Part shown: piece by piece, positions 17,555 through 25,591 of the stretch
Position numbering within the stretch: position 1 is the stretch's first letter
Layout: the number at the start of each line of letters is the position of its first letter
Assembly (NCBI GenBank): GCA_963817785.1
Contig: CAWFPL010000007.1
Coordinates: 310,001 to 374,000 of the forward strand
Source: JAKALD01 sp963817785
Lineage (GTDB): Bacteria; Pseudomonadota; Gammaproteobacteria; Burkholderiales; SG8-39
Direction of reading: 5' to 3'
DNA length: 64,000 nt
The notes under the pieces: generated by a model
Told to the model about the DNA's origin: nothing
What the model saw: the letters and a program-made list of their open reading frames with translations, nothing else
Databases searched by the model: none
Program-made: the position numbers and the translations under genes

Positions 17555-18580
17555 CTACTTGTTCACCGCGTTGGGGTCGTGGTCGAACCACTGGAAGTAC
17601 CTGGCGACGCCGTCGCGCCCGGACTGCAGCAGCTTGTTCTTGAGGTCGTCGCCGAGGTTGAACTGCGTGGTCTTGACCCCGAGCGTGTCGATGTAGATCG
17701 TGCGCTGCCAGTCGTCGCTGTGCAGGTGGCCGCTGTCCTGCGCGTCGAGGACCGTGTCGATGAGTGCCCAGCCGTAGTCGAAGAAGTCGTCGATCTGGTG
17801 CTGGATCGGCTCGGCGTGGTCGCGGAACATGGCGATTTCTTCCCGGGTGTCGAGACGAAAGCCGAGCGTCTCCTTGTTGAAGACGTAGGGAGATACCGGG
17901 TGCGACAGGGCGGCAACCTCGTCATTCACGCGCCGGTAGTAGTCGGGAATCAGCCTGCCGCTTGCGGGGTCGAGGTACTTCTCACGATCGAAGAGTTTGA
18001 CCGGGTAGTTGTCGAGCACGCCTCCGTCCACGTACAAGTCGCCGCGCACGCTGCGCTTGGCGGCGAAGAACAGCGGGATCGACATCGAGATGCGCACCGC
18101 GTCGGCGACGCACATGCGCGGCGTGTGCTCGGCCGAGAACACTTCCGAGAAGCGGGTCGAGAGGTTGGTTCCCATGAAGTACAGCGACTTGAAGCCCTTG
18201 TCGGGCTTCATCGCCTCGAGGTCGGCGAAGGTGGACTCGCTGTTGCCGGTCTTCGTGCGGATGACGGAGCCGATCCAGTCGCGGAAGAAGTCGCCCTTGT
18301 ACCAGCCGTAGCTCTCGATCAGCCGCTGCGTGTCGCGGATGATGCCCCACGAGTCGTCCATGAAGTTCCTGAAATCCAGGTGCCAAAGCAGCTCCTGGGT
18401 CTCGGCCATGGTGTAGTTCAGGCCGACCAGCACCGCGTTGATCGCGCCGGCCGAGGTGCCGCCGACGCGGGCGACCTGAGGGGTGATGCCGCGGGCGTCC
18501 AACTCCTGCAGGGCGCCGACGTACGCGATTCCCTTCACGCCGCCGCCCTCGAATACCATGTTCCTGAAGCGATACGCCAT
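17555..18580 (-). CDS. Patatin-like phospholipase
   Basis: 341 aa from the ATG of MAYRFRNMVFEGGG. The oxyanion loop FEGGGVKGIAY, nucleophile elbow VGGTSAGAI and the Asp of the dyad in YVDGGVLDNYP are all present, so it is probably an active lipid acyl hydrolase. It ends with NAVNK and a TAG, after which the same frame continues into the lectin-like domain. The frame is also open upstream to 18730, but those residues are basic and unlike the family. Confidence 0.9.
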   Translation of the reverse strand: MAYRFRNMVFEGGGVKGIAYVGALQELDARGITPQVARVGGTSAGAINAVLVGLNYTMAETQELLWHLDFRNFMDDSWGIIRDTQRLIESYGWYKGDFFRDWIGSVIRTKTGNSESTFADLEAMKPDKGFKSLYFMGTNLSTRFSEVFSAEHTPRMCVADAVRISMSIPLFFAAKRSVRGDLYVDGGVLDNYPVKLFDREKYLDPASGRLIPDYYRRVNDEVAALSHPVSPYVFNKETLGFRLDTREEIAMFRDHAEPIQHQIDDFFDYGWALIDTVLDAQDSGHLHSDDWQRTIYIDTLGVKTTQFNLGDDLKNKLLQSGRDGVARYFQWFDHDPNAVNK

Positions 18581-18763
18581 GGCCACCCTCGCTCTTTTTT
18601 TCGCGCTGCGCCGGTAACGTATCACGGAAGAAAGGCCACGCAAGAGCGCAAATGGGCGGCGCTTTGCGGCCGCCTTATCTCTGCGTATTCCTCGCGGCGC
18701 GCAAGTGGCTGTGCCATCGAGACGATGCAAACCACGCGCGCGTGCGTGGCCCGGACAGCGGGA

Positions 18764-19897
18764 TCAGGCGCGAGGCACGGACACCCCGCCCTTGCGCAGT
18801 AGCGCCTCGACGTTCGACTCGTAGCGCCGGCGCTCGGTGATGTCCTGCGCGAAGCCGGATATCGTCACGACGTTTCCCGCCTCGTCGAGCGTGGGCTCGC
18901 CTTGAAACAGCAGCACTCGTTCCTCGCCGTCGCGGTGCAGGACGCGGTGTTCTTCGCGCAGACTGCGCTTTTCCCTGGCCGATGCCCGCAAGCTCTTTGC
19001 CACGCGGCGCCAGTCCCGTGGACGGAACAGTCCGAGGATGTCCTGCAACGGGTACGGGGCCTGCGCGGCGGGCGCGCCGAGGAGTGTGCGCATCCCGTCG
19101 GAAGCGCAGAACGTCCGGCTCGAGACGGAGAAATGCCAGCTTCCCGCCCGGGCAGCCTGCTCCGCCCGGGAGAGCGCGGCGAGCAGGCGCGCTTCGCGCC
19201 CCTGCAGCGTCCGGACGGCGCGGGCGTGGTCGGCCCGGCCGCGCACGGCGGCGACGCCGAGCGCGAGGTCGGTGGCCGTCTCGCTCAACAGCGTCAAGGT
19301 TTCGGTGCACGCGGCGTCGGCCTGGTCCGAGTAGAGCGTGAGCGCGCCGAATGCGGCGCCGTCGAGGGAGAGCGGCAGCGACACGCAGGACAGGCAGCCG
19401 TTCTTGAGCGCCGTATCGCGCCACGAGGCGAATCTCGGGTCGGTGCGTACGTCGTCGATCGCGACCGGCATTCGCGTCCGGATCGCCGTGCCGGCCGGAC
19501 TGAGGTCCTGTGCGCTCTCGGCCCAGCTCGCGCGCACGGAGTCGAGATAGCCGTCCTCGACGCCCCAGTGGGCCATCGGGCGAACGCTGCGCGCGTCGTC
19601 GTGCCCGGCGTAGCCGATCCACGCCATGCGGTAGCCGCCGGCCTGCGCGACCGCCCGGCAATGCTCGCGCAGCAGCTCCTGTTCGTCGATTGCGCCCAGC
19701 AGCGCGCGCTTGCCCGCGCAGAGCACCTGCAGCGCGCGCTTCACGCGCCGCAGCGCCGCGTCCGCTTCGCAACCCTGCGATTGTTCTTCTTTTCGATTGT
19801 TGGTCATTGTGTGGTGCCGGCGAACCGGCGGTCTCGTGGTGGCGAAGGCGGGCGGGCGCGCGGGCGCCGAAAGCGACTGGAAGAGCTGCCTCAGCAT
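18764..19897 (-). CDS. GAF-PAS sensor protein without output domain
   Basis: 377 aa from the ATG at 19897, or 347 aa from an ATG at 19807. A GAF domain spans about 65-215 (MAWIGYAGHDDARSVRPMAHWG, given here as its ends MAWIGYAG and PMAHWG; then CVSLPLSLDGAAFGALTLYS). A PAS_3 fold covers about 245-355, ending NVVTISGFAQDITERRRYE. In relatives this PAS is followed by GGDEF and EAL domains; here the protein stops 20 residues later. Its ATG overlaps the stop of a small Arg-rich ORF, and both lie behind a cyclic-di-GMP riboswitch on the same strand. Confidence 0.75.
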   Translation of the reverse strand: MLRQLFQSLSAPARPPAFATTRPPVRRHHTMTNNRKEEQSQGCEADAALRRVKRALQVLCAGKRALLGAIDEQELLREHCRAVAQAGGYRMAWIGYAGHDDARSVRPMAHWGVEDGYLDSVRASWAESAQDLSPAGTAIRTRMPVAIDDVRTDPRFASWRDTALKNGCLSCVSLPLSLDGAAFGALTLYSDQADAACTETLTLLSETATDLALGVAAVRGRADHARAVRTLQGREARLLAALSRAEQAARAGSWHFSVSSRTFCASDGMRTLLGAPAAQAPYPLQDILGLFRPRDWRRVAKSLRASAREKRSLREEHRVLHRDGEERVLLFQGEPTLDEAGNVVTISGFAQDITERRRYESNVEALLRKGGVSVPRA

Positions 19898-20115
19898 GGC
19901 AGCGGGGCCGGCTTATTCAGCAGAGGAATCAGCCTGCGGCGCAGGCGCAGCGCCTGCCGGGCGAGAAACTCGAGCCTGCGCCGCCGACTGCGGGCGAGCG
20001 CGCCGTGGCTTGGTCGCGCGAGCGGCGCGGCTCGCAACAGGCTGGCGCGCCGCGCGAAGGCGCGAGCGCTGCGCGATGCGTTGTAGGCTGGCATTCTTCG
20101 CACGGCACCCTCCAT
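19891..20115 (-). CDS. Small arginine-rich protein in the riboswitch leader
   Basis: 74 codons, with about one Arg in four residues (RSRRRRLEFLARQALRLRRR near the end). A GGAGG stretch lies at the first ATG, so translation may instead start at an in-frame GTG or ATG 4-7 codons on. The stop overlaps the ATG at 19897 of the GAF-PAS gene (ATGCTGA), the usual sign of coupling. I recognise no family; it may be a short leader ORF that relays riboswitch state to the next gene. Confidence 0.4.
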   Translation of the reverse strand: MEGAVRRMPAYNASRSARAFARRASLLRAAPLARPSHGALARSRRRRLEFLARQALRLRRRLIPLLNKPAPLPC

Positions 20116-20177
20116 CGTTGAACGGACCTCGGGCGGCGCGCAGCCGGCTGGCCAAGCGAGCTTGGAATGACGGTCCT

Positions 20178-20266
20178 CGAGACCGGCAACCCCGCTGCCA
20201 TGAGCCCTTGCGGGCCGTTAGGCCGGAAGCTTTGCGTCACCGCCTTTCGGCGGCTTTGCCCTGATG
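20178..20266 (-). ncRNA. Cyclic-di-GMP-I (GEMM) riboswitch, backbone copy
   Basis: Read on the minus strand the RNA contains CAGGGCAAAG, a CCGCC-GAAA-GGCGG hairpin, GACGCAAAGC, CCGGCCTAA, then CATGGCAGCGGGGTTGCCGG. This follows the Vc2 aptamer of Vibrio cholerae segment by segment, including the GAAA tetraloop, its CCUAA/AUGG receptor and the G and C that pair with the ligand. A hairpin CGGTC/GACCG (20171-20185) follows directly and could be part of the expression platform; no T-run terminator is visible. Confidence 0.9.
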
Positions 20267-20271
20267 TTCGG

Positions 20272-20300
20272 GTTATAGAGGCAGCGCGGATACGGGGCAA
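20272..20300 (-). promoter_or_regulatory. Sigma-70 type promoter of the backbone riboswitch
   Basis: On the minus strand TTGCCC (20295-20300), a spacer of exactly 17 nt and TATAAC (20272-20277). Transcription would start at about 20265, immediately before the aptamer, which supports both calls. Confidence 0.7.
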
Positions 20301-20316
20301 TGCGTGGCGGCGAACC

Positions 20317-20332
20317 CTAACAGAAGTTCACA
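20317..20332 (-). promoter_or_regulatory. Box shared with the ICE riboswitch promoter
   Basis: TGTGAACTTCTGTTAG on the minus strand, 17 nt upstream of the -35 element. The same box with 14 of 16 identities (TGTGAACTTTTGTCAG) lies upstream of the second riboswitch at 53796-53811. A protein-binding site is the simplest explanation. Confidence 0.45.
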
Positions 20333-20343
20333 ATCCGCGCCGC

Positions 20344-20976
20344 TCAGGCGGCGGACTGCGACCAGCTCCGCTCGACTTGCGCCGCCCGGCACACCTCGCC
20401 GAAGTAGAGCTTCACGTTCTTCAGCGTCGCGGCGTGCAGATCCCTGGCGTACGAATCGACGCAGTCCTCGGCCAGCACGACGTGGTAGCCGCGGAAATAG
20501 CCGTCGCGCAGGGTCGACTCGACGCACACGTTGCTCGCCACGCCGGCGAACACCAGCGTGCGGATGCCTCGAAAGCGCAGCAGCCGGTCGAGCTCGGTGC
20601 CGGCGAAGCCGCTGTAGCTGTGCTTCTCCACGATCAGCTCGTCCGGCGCGGGCGCGACCTCGAAGAACTGCCAGCCCCAGCTGCCGGCGGCACAGCACAC
20701 CATCCCGCTACCGGATTGCTTGGCGAGCGCTTGCTCCGAGAGGTACTTGGGCTCGTAGTTCGCGCGGATCCAGAGGACCGTGGCGCCGGCTTTGCGGGCG
20801 GCACGGACGAGAGCCATGATGCGGCGAGCGAGCGGCGCGCTCGAGCTCATGTCCGCGCCACGCAGCTTGTGCACGTAGCCGCCCTCGGCGCAGAAGTCGT
20901 TCTGCATGTCGATGACCAGCAGCGCGGTGTGGACGGGAAGAAGCTTCTCTTCGAGCGTGGCGAGGGCGGGTTGCAT
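20344..20976 (-). CDS. Isochorismatase-like cysteine hydrolase
   Basis: 210 aa. The catalytic triad is complete: Asp in LLVIDMQNDF, Lys in IVEKHSYSGF, Cys in GVASNVCVESTLRD. The family hydrolyses isochorismate, nicotinamide, N-carbamoyl compounds or peroxyureidoacrylate; the substrate is not evident here. It is preceded by a small membrane protein gene on the same strand. Its 3' end faces the promoter region of the riboswitch. Confidence 0.9.
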   Translation of the reverse strand: MQPALATLEEKLLPVHTALLVIDMQNDFCAEGGYVHKLRGADMSSSAPLARRIMALVRAARKAGATVLWIRANYEPKYLSEQALAKQSGSGMVCCAAGSWGWQFFEVAPAPDELIVEKHSYSGFAGTELDRLLRFRGIRTLVFAGVASNVCVESTLRDGYFRGYHVVLAEDCVDSYARDLHAATLKNVKLYFGEVCRAAQVERSWSQSAA

Positions 20977-20995
20977 GCGGCCGGTCCGGCGAGTC

Positions 20996-21340
20996 TCAGG
21001 AGCCTCGCTGCCAGTGGAACTTGTGCATCAGGCGGTGCAGGACCGGCGCGAGCATCACGCCCGCGGTCAAAAGGAAGGCGAGCCCGGCGTAGAGCGCGAA
21101 CAGGCCGGCGAAGACCTTGCCGCCGTCGGTCTTCGGCGCATCGACCGGCCCCATGCCGCCGAGCAGCATCGCGGTGTTGAGGAATGCGTCGCGCCACGCC
21201 AGCGCCTCGAAGTACATATAGCCCGCCATGCCGATGACGATCGAGCCGAGCAACAGCGCGAAGGCTGCGGCGGCGTGCAGCGCGAGCCGCCGCAGGAACT
21301 GGGCGTGGGGCAAGGGCTGTTCGGCGTGCGATTCGTACAT
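20996..21340 (-). CDS. Small membrane protein, possible two-helix channel-like protein
   Basis: 114 aa with membrane segments at about 20-45 and 75-105 and, between them, FLNTAMLLGGMGPVDAP. This helix-loop-helix layout recalls the pore module of two-TM ion channels, but no TVGYG filter exists. I make no functional claim. It lies between egtB and the isochorismatase gene on the same strand. Confidence 0.55.
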   Translation of the reverse strand: MYESHAEQPLPHAQFLRRLALHAAAAFALLLGSIVIGMAGYMYFEALAWRDAFLNTAMLLGGMGPVDAPKTDGGKVFAGLFALYAGLAFLLTAGVMLAPVLHRLMHKFHWQRGS

Positions 21341-21376
21341 GAGGCGGCAGTGTAACTGCGCAGCGGCGGCTTGCCG

Positions 21377-22663
21377 TCACGTATCGCGCGCCAGGCGCAG
21401 GCCCGAGAACTGCCAGCGCCCCTCGGGCGGGAAGAAATTGCGGTAGGTCGCGCGGATGTGGCTCGCGGGCGTGGCGCACGAGCCGCCGCGCAGGACGTAC
21501 TGGCCGCACATGAACTTGCCGTTGTACTCGCCGACCGCGCCTTCCGCGGGCCGGAAGCCGGGGTAGGGGCCGTAGTCGCTGCGCGTCCATTCCCACACGT
21601 CGCCGAACACCTGCGCGGGCGTGCCGTCCGCAGGGGCCTCGCGCAGCGCCAGCGGATGCAACGCGCCGCTCTCCTGAAAGTTGCCGCTTCTGGGCGCATC
21701 GCGCGCCGCCACCTCCCACTCGGCTTCCGTGGGCAGGCGCTCGTTCGCCCAACGCGCGAACGCCTCGGCCTCGTAGAAGCTCACGTGACACACCGGCGTG
21801 TGCGGATCCACGGGCATCATGCCGTGCAGCGTGAAGGTGTGCCAGGAGCCGTCGTGGCGTTCCCAGTAGTGCGGCGCTTGCCAGCCGCGGGTGGTGACGC
21901 AGTCCCAGCCTGCCGCGAGCCACAACTCCGGCCGGCGATAGCCGCCGTCGTCGATGAACTCGATGAAATCGCCGTGGGTGACCGGGTGCGTCGCGATTTT
22001 GAACGCGTCCAGCCAGATGCGGTGGCGCGGGGTTTCGTTGTCGAAACAGAAATCCGAGCCCGCGTGGCCTGTTTCGTACAGGCCAGCCTCGTGCGCGATC
22101 CAGCCGCGCTTGCGGGCGTGGACCGGGTTGAGGGGCCAGGGCTTCTGGTACGCGGGCTTGAGCGGATTGCGCGAGAGCAGATGCTTCGCGTCCGTCAGGA
22201 TCAGCTCCTGATGCTGTTGCTCGTGATGCAGACCGAGCGCGATGAATTCGGCGACGTCCGTGCGTTGCTCGGCGAGCAGCGCAGCCATCGCTTCGTCGAC
22301 GTGGCGGCGGTAAGCCAGGATGTCGTTCAGGCCCGGGCGCGAGAGCATGCCGCGCTCCGGACGCGGGTGCTTGTCGCCGATGGTGTTGTAGTACGAGTTG
22401 AACAGCACGCGGTACGCGGGATCGAACGGGCGGTAGTCCTTCCGGTGCAGCGCCAGGACGAAGGTCTCGAAAAACCACGTCGTGTGCGCGAGATGCCACT
22501 TGATCGGGCTCGCCTCCGGCATCGACTGGATCGCGCAGTCTTCGGGGGAGAGCGGGGCGGCGAGAAAGAGGCTCGATTGGCGGATGCGGCGGTAGGCTTC
22601 GCTCTGCTCGGTAAGGGAAGCGGGACGCTGCGGGGTGGGGTTCGATTTGGGGATGCGGTTCAT
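21377..22663 (-). CDS. egtB: Ergothioneine biosynthesis protein EgtB
   Basis: 428 aa. An N-terminal DinB-like domain has WHLAHTTWFFE and the iron-binding GLHHEQQHQELIL. A formylglycine-enzyme-type C-terminal domain follows (PVTHGDFIEFIDDGGY, RLPTEAEWEVAAR, VWEWTRSDYGPYPGF, VLRGGSCAT, SGLRLARD). EgtB oxidatively joins cysteine or gamma-glutamylcysteine to hercynine. The methyltransferase EgtD, usually adjacent, is not in this window. Confidence 0.95.
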   Translation of the reverse strand: MNRIPKSNPTPQRPASLTEQSEAYRRIRQSSLFLAAPLSPEDCAIQSMPEASPIKWHLAHTTWFFETFVLALHRKDYRPFDPAYRVLFNSYYNTIGDKHPRPERGMLSRPGLNDILAYRRHVDEAMAALLAEQRTDVAEFIALGLHHEQQHQELILTDAKHLLSRNPLKPAYQKPWPLNPVHARKRGWIAHEAGLYETGHAGSDFCFDNETPRHRIWLDAFKIATHPVTHGDFIEFIDDGGYRRPELWLAAGWDCVTTRGWQAPHYWERHDGSWHTFTLHGMMPVDPHTPVCHVSFYEAEAFARWANERLPTEAEWEVAARDAPRSGNFQESGALHPLALREAPADGTPAQVFGDVWEWTRSDYGPYPGFRPAEGAVGEYNGKFMCGQYVLRGGSCATPASHIRATYRNFFPPEGRWQFSGLRLARDT

Positions 22664-22695
22664 GGGTGCCTCCGCAAGCTCAGGCCCTTCAAGTA

Positions 22696-23748
22696 TTACA
22701 GAGCAGCGAGAACCGCCTTGGTCACGTCCGCAGTTCGCGCAGTGCCGCCGAGATCCGGGGTAAACACTTTATGCGCGGTGACCTTCTCGATCGCCTTCAT
22801 CAGCCGCGCAGCTGCCTGCGCCTCGCCGAGATGCTCGAGCATCATCGACGCCGTCCAGAAGGTGGCGATCGGATTGGCGATCCCCTTGCCGGTGATGTCG
22901 AAAGCCGAGCCGTGGATCGGCTCGAACATGGAGGGATATTTCCCCTCCGGATTCAAATTCGCCGTTGGCGCGATGCCCAGCGACCCGGACAATGCCGCCG
23001 CGAGATCGGACAGAATATCCGCGTGCAGATTGGAAGCGACGATGGTGTCCAGCGCCGCAGGCTTGAGCACCATGCGCGTGGTGACCGCATCCACCAGCAC
23101 GCGGTCGGTCTTCACGTCGGGAAAGTCTTTCGCCACCTCGCAGAACACCTCGTCCCACAGCACCATGCCGTGGCGCTGCGCATTGGACTTGGTCACCAGC
23201 GTCAAGTGCTTGCGCGGCCGGCTGCGAGCCAGCCCGAAAGCGAAGCGATGCACGCGCTCCACGCCGCGCCGCGTAAACACCGATACCTCGGTCGCCACCT
23301 CGTCGGGCAAGCCGCGGTGCACGCGCCCGCCCGAGCCCGAGTACTCGCCCTCGGTGTTCTCGCGCACGATCACCCAGTCGATCTCGTGGCCGTTCTTAAT
23401 CGGGCTGCTCACCCCCGGCAGCACGCGCGAGGGGCGCACGTTGGCGTACTGGTCGAAGCCCTGGCAGATCGGCAGGCGCAGGCCCCACAGCGACACGTGA
23501 TCGGGCACGTTCGGCGCGCCGACCGCGCCGAAGAAGATGGCGTCGAATTTCTTCAGCAGCTCGAGCGCGTCGTCGGGCATGTAGGCGCCGGTCTTGAGAA
23601 ACCGCTCCGAGCCCCAGTCGAACGGTATGAACTCCAGCGCGAAGCTGCCTTCCTTCTCGGCGAGCGCCTTCAGGACCTTCTCGCCCTCGGCGATCACCTC
23701 GATGCCGATGCCGTCACCGGGAATCGACGCGATGCGATATCTCCTCAC
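22696..23748 (-). CDS. Tartrate/D-malate type NAD-dependent decarboxylating dehydrogenase
   Basis: 350 aa of the isocitrate/isopropylmalate dehydrogenase superfamily: IASIPGDGIG, VRENTEGEYSG, SNLHADILSDLAA, FEPIHGSAFDITGKGIANP. The substrate loop fits tartrate dehydrogenase or D-malate dehydrogenase better than LeuB or Icd. The start overlaps the stop of a paralogue upstream (4 nt), giving a two-gene operon. Confidence 0.85.
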   Translation of the reverse strand: MRRYRIASIPGDGIGIEVIAEGEKVLKALAEKEGSFALEFIPFDWGSERFLKTGAYMPDDALELLKKFDAIFFGAVGAPNVPDHVSLWGLRLPICQGFDQYANVRPSRVLPGVSSPIKNGHEIDWVIVRENTEGEYSGSGGRVHRGLPDEVATEVSVFTRRGVERVHRFAFGLARSRPRKHLTLVTKSNAQRHGMVLWDEVFCEVAKDFPDVKTDRVLVDAVTTRMVLKPAALDTIVASNLHADILSDLAAALSGSLGIAPTANLNPEGKYPSMFEPIHGSAFDITGKGIANPIATFWTASMMLEHLGEAQAAARLMKAIEKVTAHKVFTPDLGGTARTADVTKAVLAAL

Positions 23749-24827
23749 GCCGCCGCCTTACGAGCCGCCCCGCGCACCGCGTCGGCCACCGCCGCACCCA
23801 CCTCGGCGGTCGAAGCCTTGCCCTTCATGTCCGGCGTGTGCGGGCCCTCGACGATCACGCGCTCGATGGCACGCACCACATCGGCCGCGGCGGCGGCATG
23901 CCCGAGGTGCTCGAGCATGAGCGCGCCGGACCAGATGGCGGCGATCGGGTTGGCGATTTTCTTGCCCGCGATGTCGGGCGCCGAGCCGTGCACCGGCTCG
24001 AAGATCGACGGCGCGGTCCTCTCCGGGTTGATGTTGCCCGAGGCAGCGATGCCGATGGTGCCCGCGGTGGCGGGGCCGAGGTCGGAGAGGATGTCGCCGA
24101 ACAGATTGGAGGCCACGATCACGTCGAAGCGGTCCGGGTTGAGCACCAGCTGTATGGTGAGGCCGTCGATGTGGTACTGGTCCGTCTTCACGTCCGGGTA
24201 GCGTTGCTTCATCGCCGCGAAGCGCTCGTCCCAGTAGGGCATGGTGATCGAGATGCCGTTCGACTTGGTGCACGAGGTGAGGTGCTTGTTCCTCGTTTGC
24301 GCCAGCTCGAAGGAGTATTGCATGATGCGATCGACGCCCTTCCTGGAGAACACCGCCTGCTGCGTCACAATCTCGCGCTCGGTGCCCTCGTAGATGCGCC
24401 CGCCGATGTTGCCGTACTCGCCCTCGGTGTTCTCGCGCACCACCACGTAGTCGATGTCGCCGGGCTTCCTGCCGGCGAGCGGGCAGGGCAGGCCCTCGAA
24501 CAGGCGCACCGGCCGCAGGTTCACGTACAGGTCGAACCAGCGCCGGAAGTTGATCAGCAGTCCCCAGGCTGACACGTGGTCCGCCACGATCGCCGGGTTG
24601 CCCACCGCGCCGAAGTACATCGCGTCGAACTTGCGCAGGATGTCAGGCGCGTCGTCCGGGCACATCTTGCCGTGCGCCCGGTACCAGTCGCAGCTCCAGG
24701 GAAACTCCTGCCACTGCAGGCGCACGCCGTGCTTCGCGCCGGCCGCCTCGAGCACGCGGATGCCCTCCGGTATCACCTCCCTGCCGATCCCGTCCCCCGG
24801 GATCACCGCAATCCGATGCTCGGCCAC
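23745..24827 (-). CDS. Tartrate/D-malate type decarboxylating dehydrogenase, second paralogue
   Basis: 360 aa from a GTG at 24827 behind GGAGACGG. Motifs: IAVIPGDGIGREV, VRENTEGEYGNIGGR, CTKSNGISITMPYWDERF, SNLFGDILSDLGP, FEPVHGSAPDIAGKKIANP. It is close to TtuC-type tartrate dehydrogenases. The substrate-binding residues differ from its downstream partner, so the two may act on different 2-hydroxyacids or form a hetero-oligomer (inference). The upstream open frame to 25064 is antisense to tsaB and not used. Confidence 0.87.
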   Translation of the reverse strand: MAEHRIAVIPGDGIGREVIPEGIRVLEAAGAKHGVRLQWQEFPWSCDWYRAHGKMCPDDAPDILRKFDAMYFGAVGNPAIVADHVSAWGLLINFRRWFDLYVNLRPVRLFEGLPCPLAGRKPGDIDYVVVRENTEGEYGNIGGRIYEGTEREIVTQQAVFSRKGVDRIMQYSFELAQTRNKHLTSCTKSNGISITMPYWDERFAAMKQRYPDVKTDQYHIDGLTIQLVLNPDRFDVIVASNLFGDILSDLGPATAGTIGIAASGNINPERTAPSIFEPVHGSAPDIAGKKIANPIAAIWSGALMLEHLGHAAAAADVVRAIERVIVEGPHTPDMKGKASTAEVGAAVADAVRGAARKAAA

Positions 24828-24854
24828 GTCCGTCTCCTTGTCGGTGGAGGCGGC

Positions 24855-24882
24855 AATTCTAGCCCGCCCGGGCGGTAGAATT
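24855..24882. promoter_or_regulatory. Palindrome in the divergent tdh/tsaB promoter region
   Basis: Outer arms AATTCTA and TAGAATT are perfect and enclose a GC core (CCCGCCCGGGCGG). TAGAAT at 24876 is also a credible -10 for tsaB. It may be an operator for one of the divergent units, or simply two facing promoters. Confidence 0.35.
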
Positions 24883-24904
24883 GGCGCCTTTTCGGAGAGC
24901 GGAA

Positions 24905-25591
24905 TTGCGCTTCGCGGCGATCGAGACCTCGACCGAGTGGTGCTCGGTGGCGCTGAGCCTCGGCGGCGAGATCGCGGCGCTCGAGGAGCGCGCCGGCACG
25001 CGCCACAGCGAGCTGGTGCTGCCGATGCTCGGGCGGCTGCTCGAGCGCGCGCGGCTCGAGCCACGCGCGCTCGAAGCGGTGGTGTTCGGCGCCGGGCCGG
25101 GCTCCTTCACCGGGCTGCGCATCGCCTGCGCGGTCGCGCAGGGGCTCGCCTTCGCGCACGACCTGCCGATGCTGGGCGTGTCCACGCTCGAGGCGATCGC
25201 CGAGGAATCGGGCGCGCCGCGCGTGCTCGCCTGCATCGATGCGCGCATGCACGAGGTGTACTATGCGGCGCTGGAAAAGGACTCCGCCGGGACTTGGCGC
25301 GAAGTCGTGCCGGCGCTGTGCGCGGCGCCGGCCGCGGTGCCCAGGCCGGGCGGGTCTGGGTGGCTGGGCTGCGGCAACGGCTTCGAGGTGTACCGCGAGC
25401 CGCTGCTCGAAGCGTTGAGCGCGTCGCTGCGCGGCGTCGCGCCGGAAGTGCGCCCGAGCGCGGTGGCGCTCGCACGGCTGGCGGCGCCGCGGCTCGCGGC
25501 GGGCGAGGGCGTGGACGCCGCGCTCGCCGCGCCGCTGTACCTGCGCGACAAGGTCGCGCTGACCACGGAAGAACAACAGGCACGCCGATGA
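24905..25591 (+). CDS. tsaB: tRNA threonylcarbamoyladenosine synthesis protein TsaB
   Basis: 228 aa from a TTG at 24905, which follows CGGAGAGCGGA and gives the expected RFAAIETSTEWCSVAL start. GAGPGSFTGLRIACAVAQG is represented by GPGSFTGLRI, the family signature. TsaB is the scaffold partner of TsaD in forming t6A37 on ANN-decoding tRNAs. The stop overlaps rimI. Confidence 0.94.
   Translation: MRFAAIETSTEWCSVALSLGGEIAALEERAGTRHSELVLPMLGRLLERARLEPRALEAVVFGAGPGSFTGLRIACAVAQGLAFAHDLPMLGVSTLEAIAEESGAPRVLACIDARMHEVYYAALEKDSAGTWREVVPALCAAPAAVPRPGGSGWLGCGNGFEVYREPLLEALSASLRGVAPEVRPSAVALARLAAPRLAAGEGVDAALAAPLYLRDKVALTTEEQQARR

Noticed and set aside
20996..21340. Potassium channel
   Set aside because: Two helices and a loop are present but no selectivity-filter motif is.
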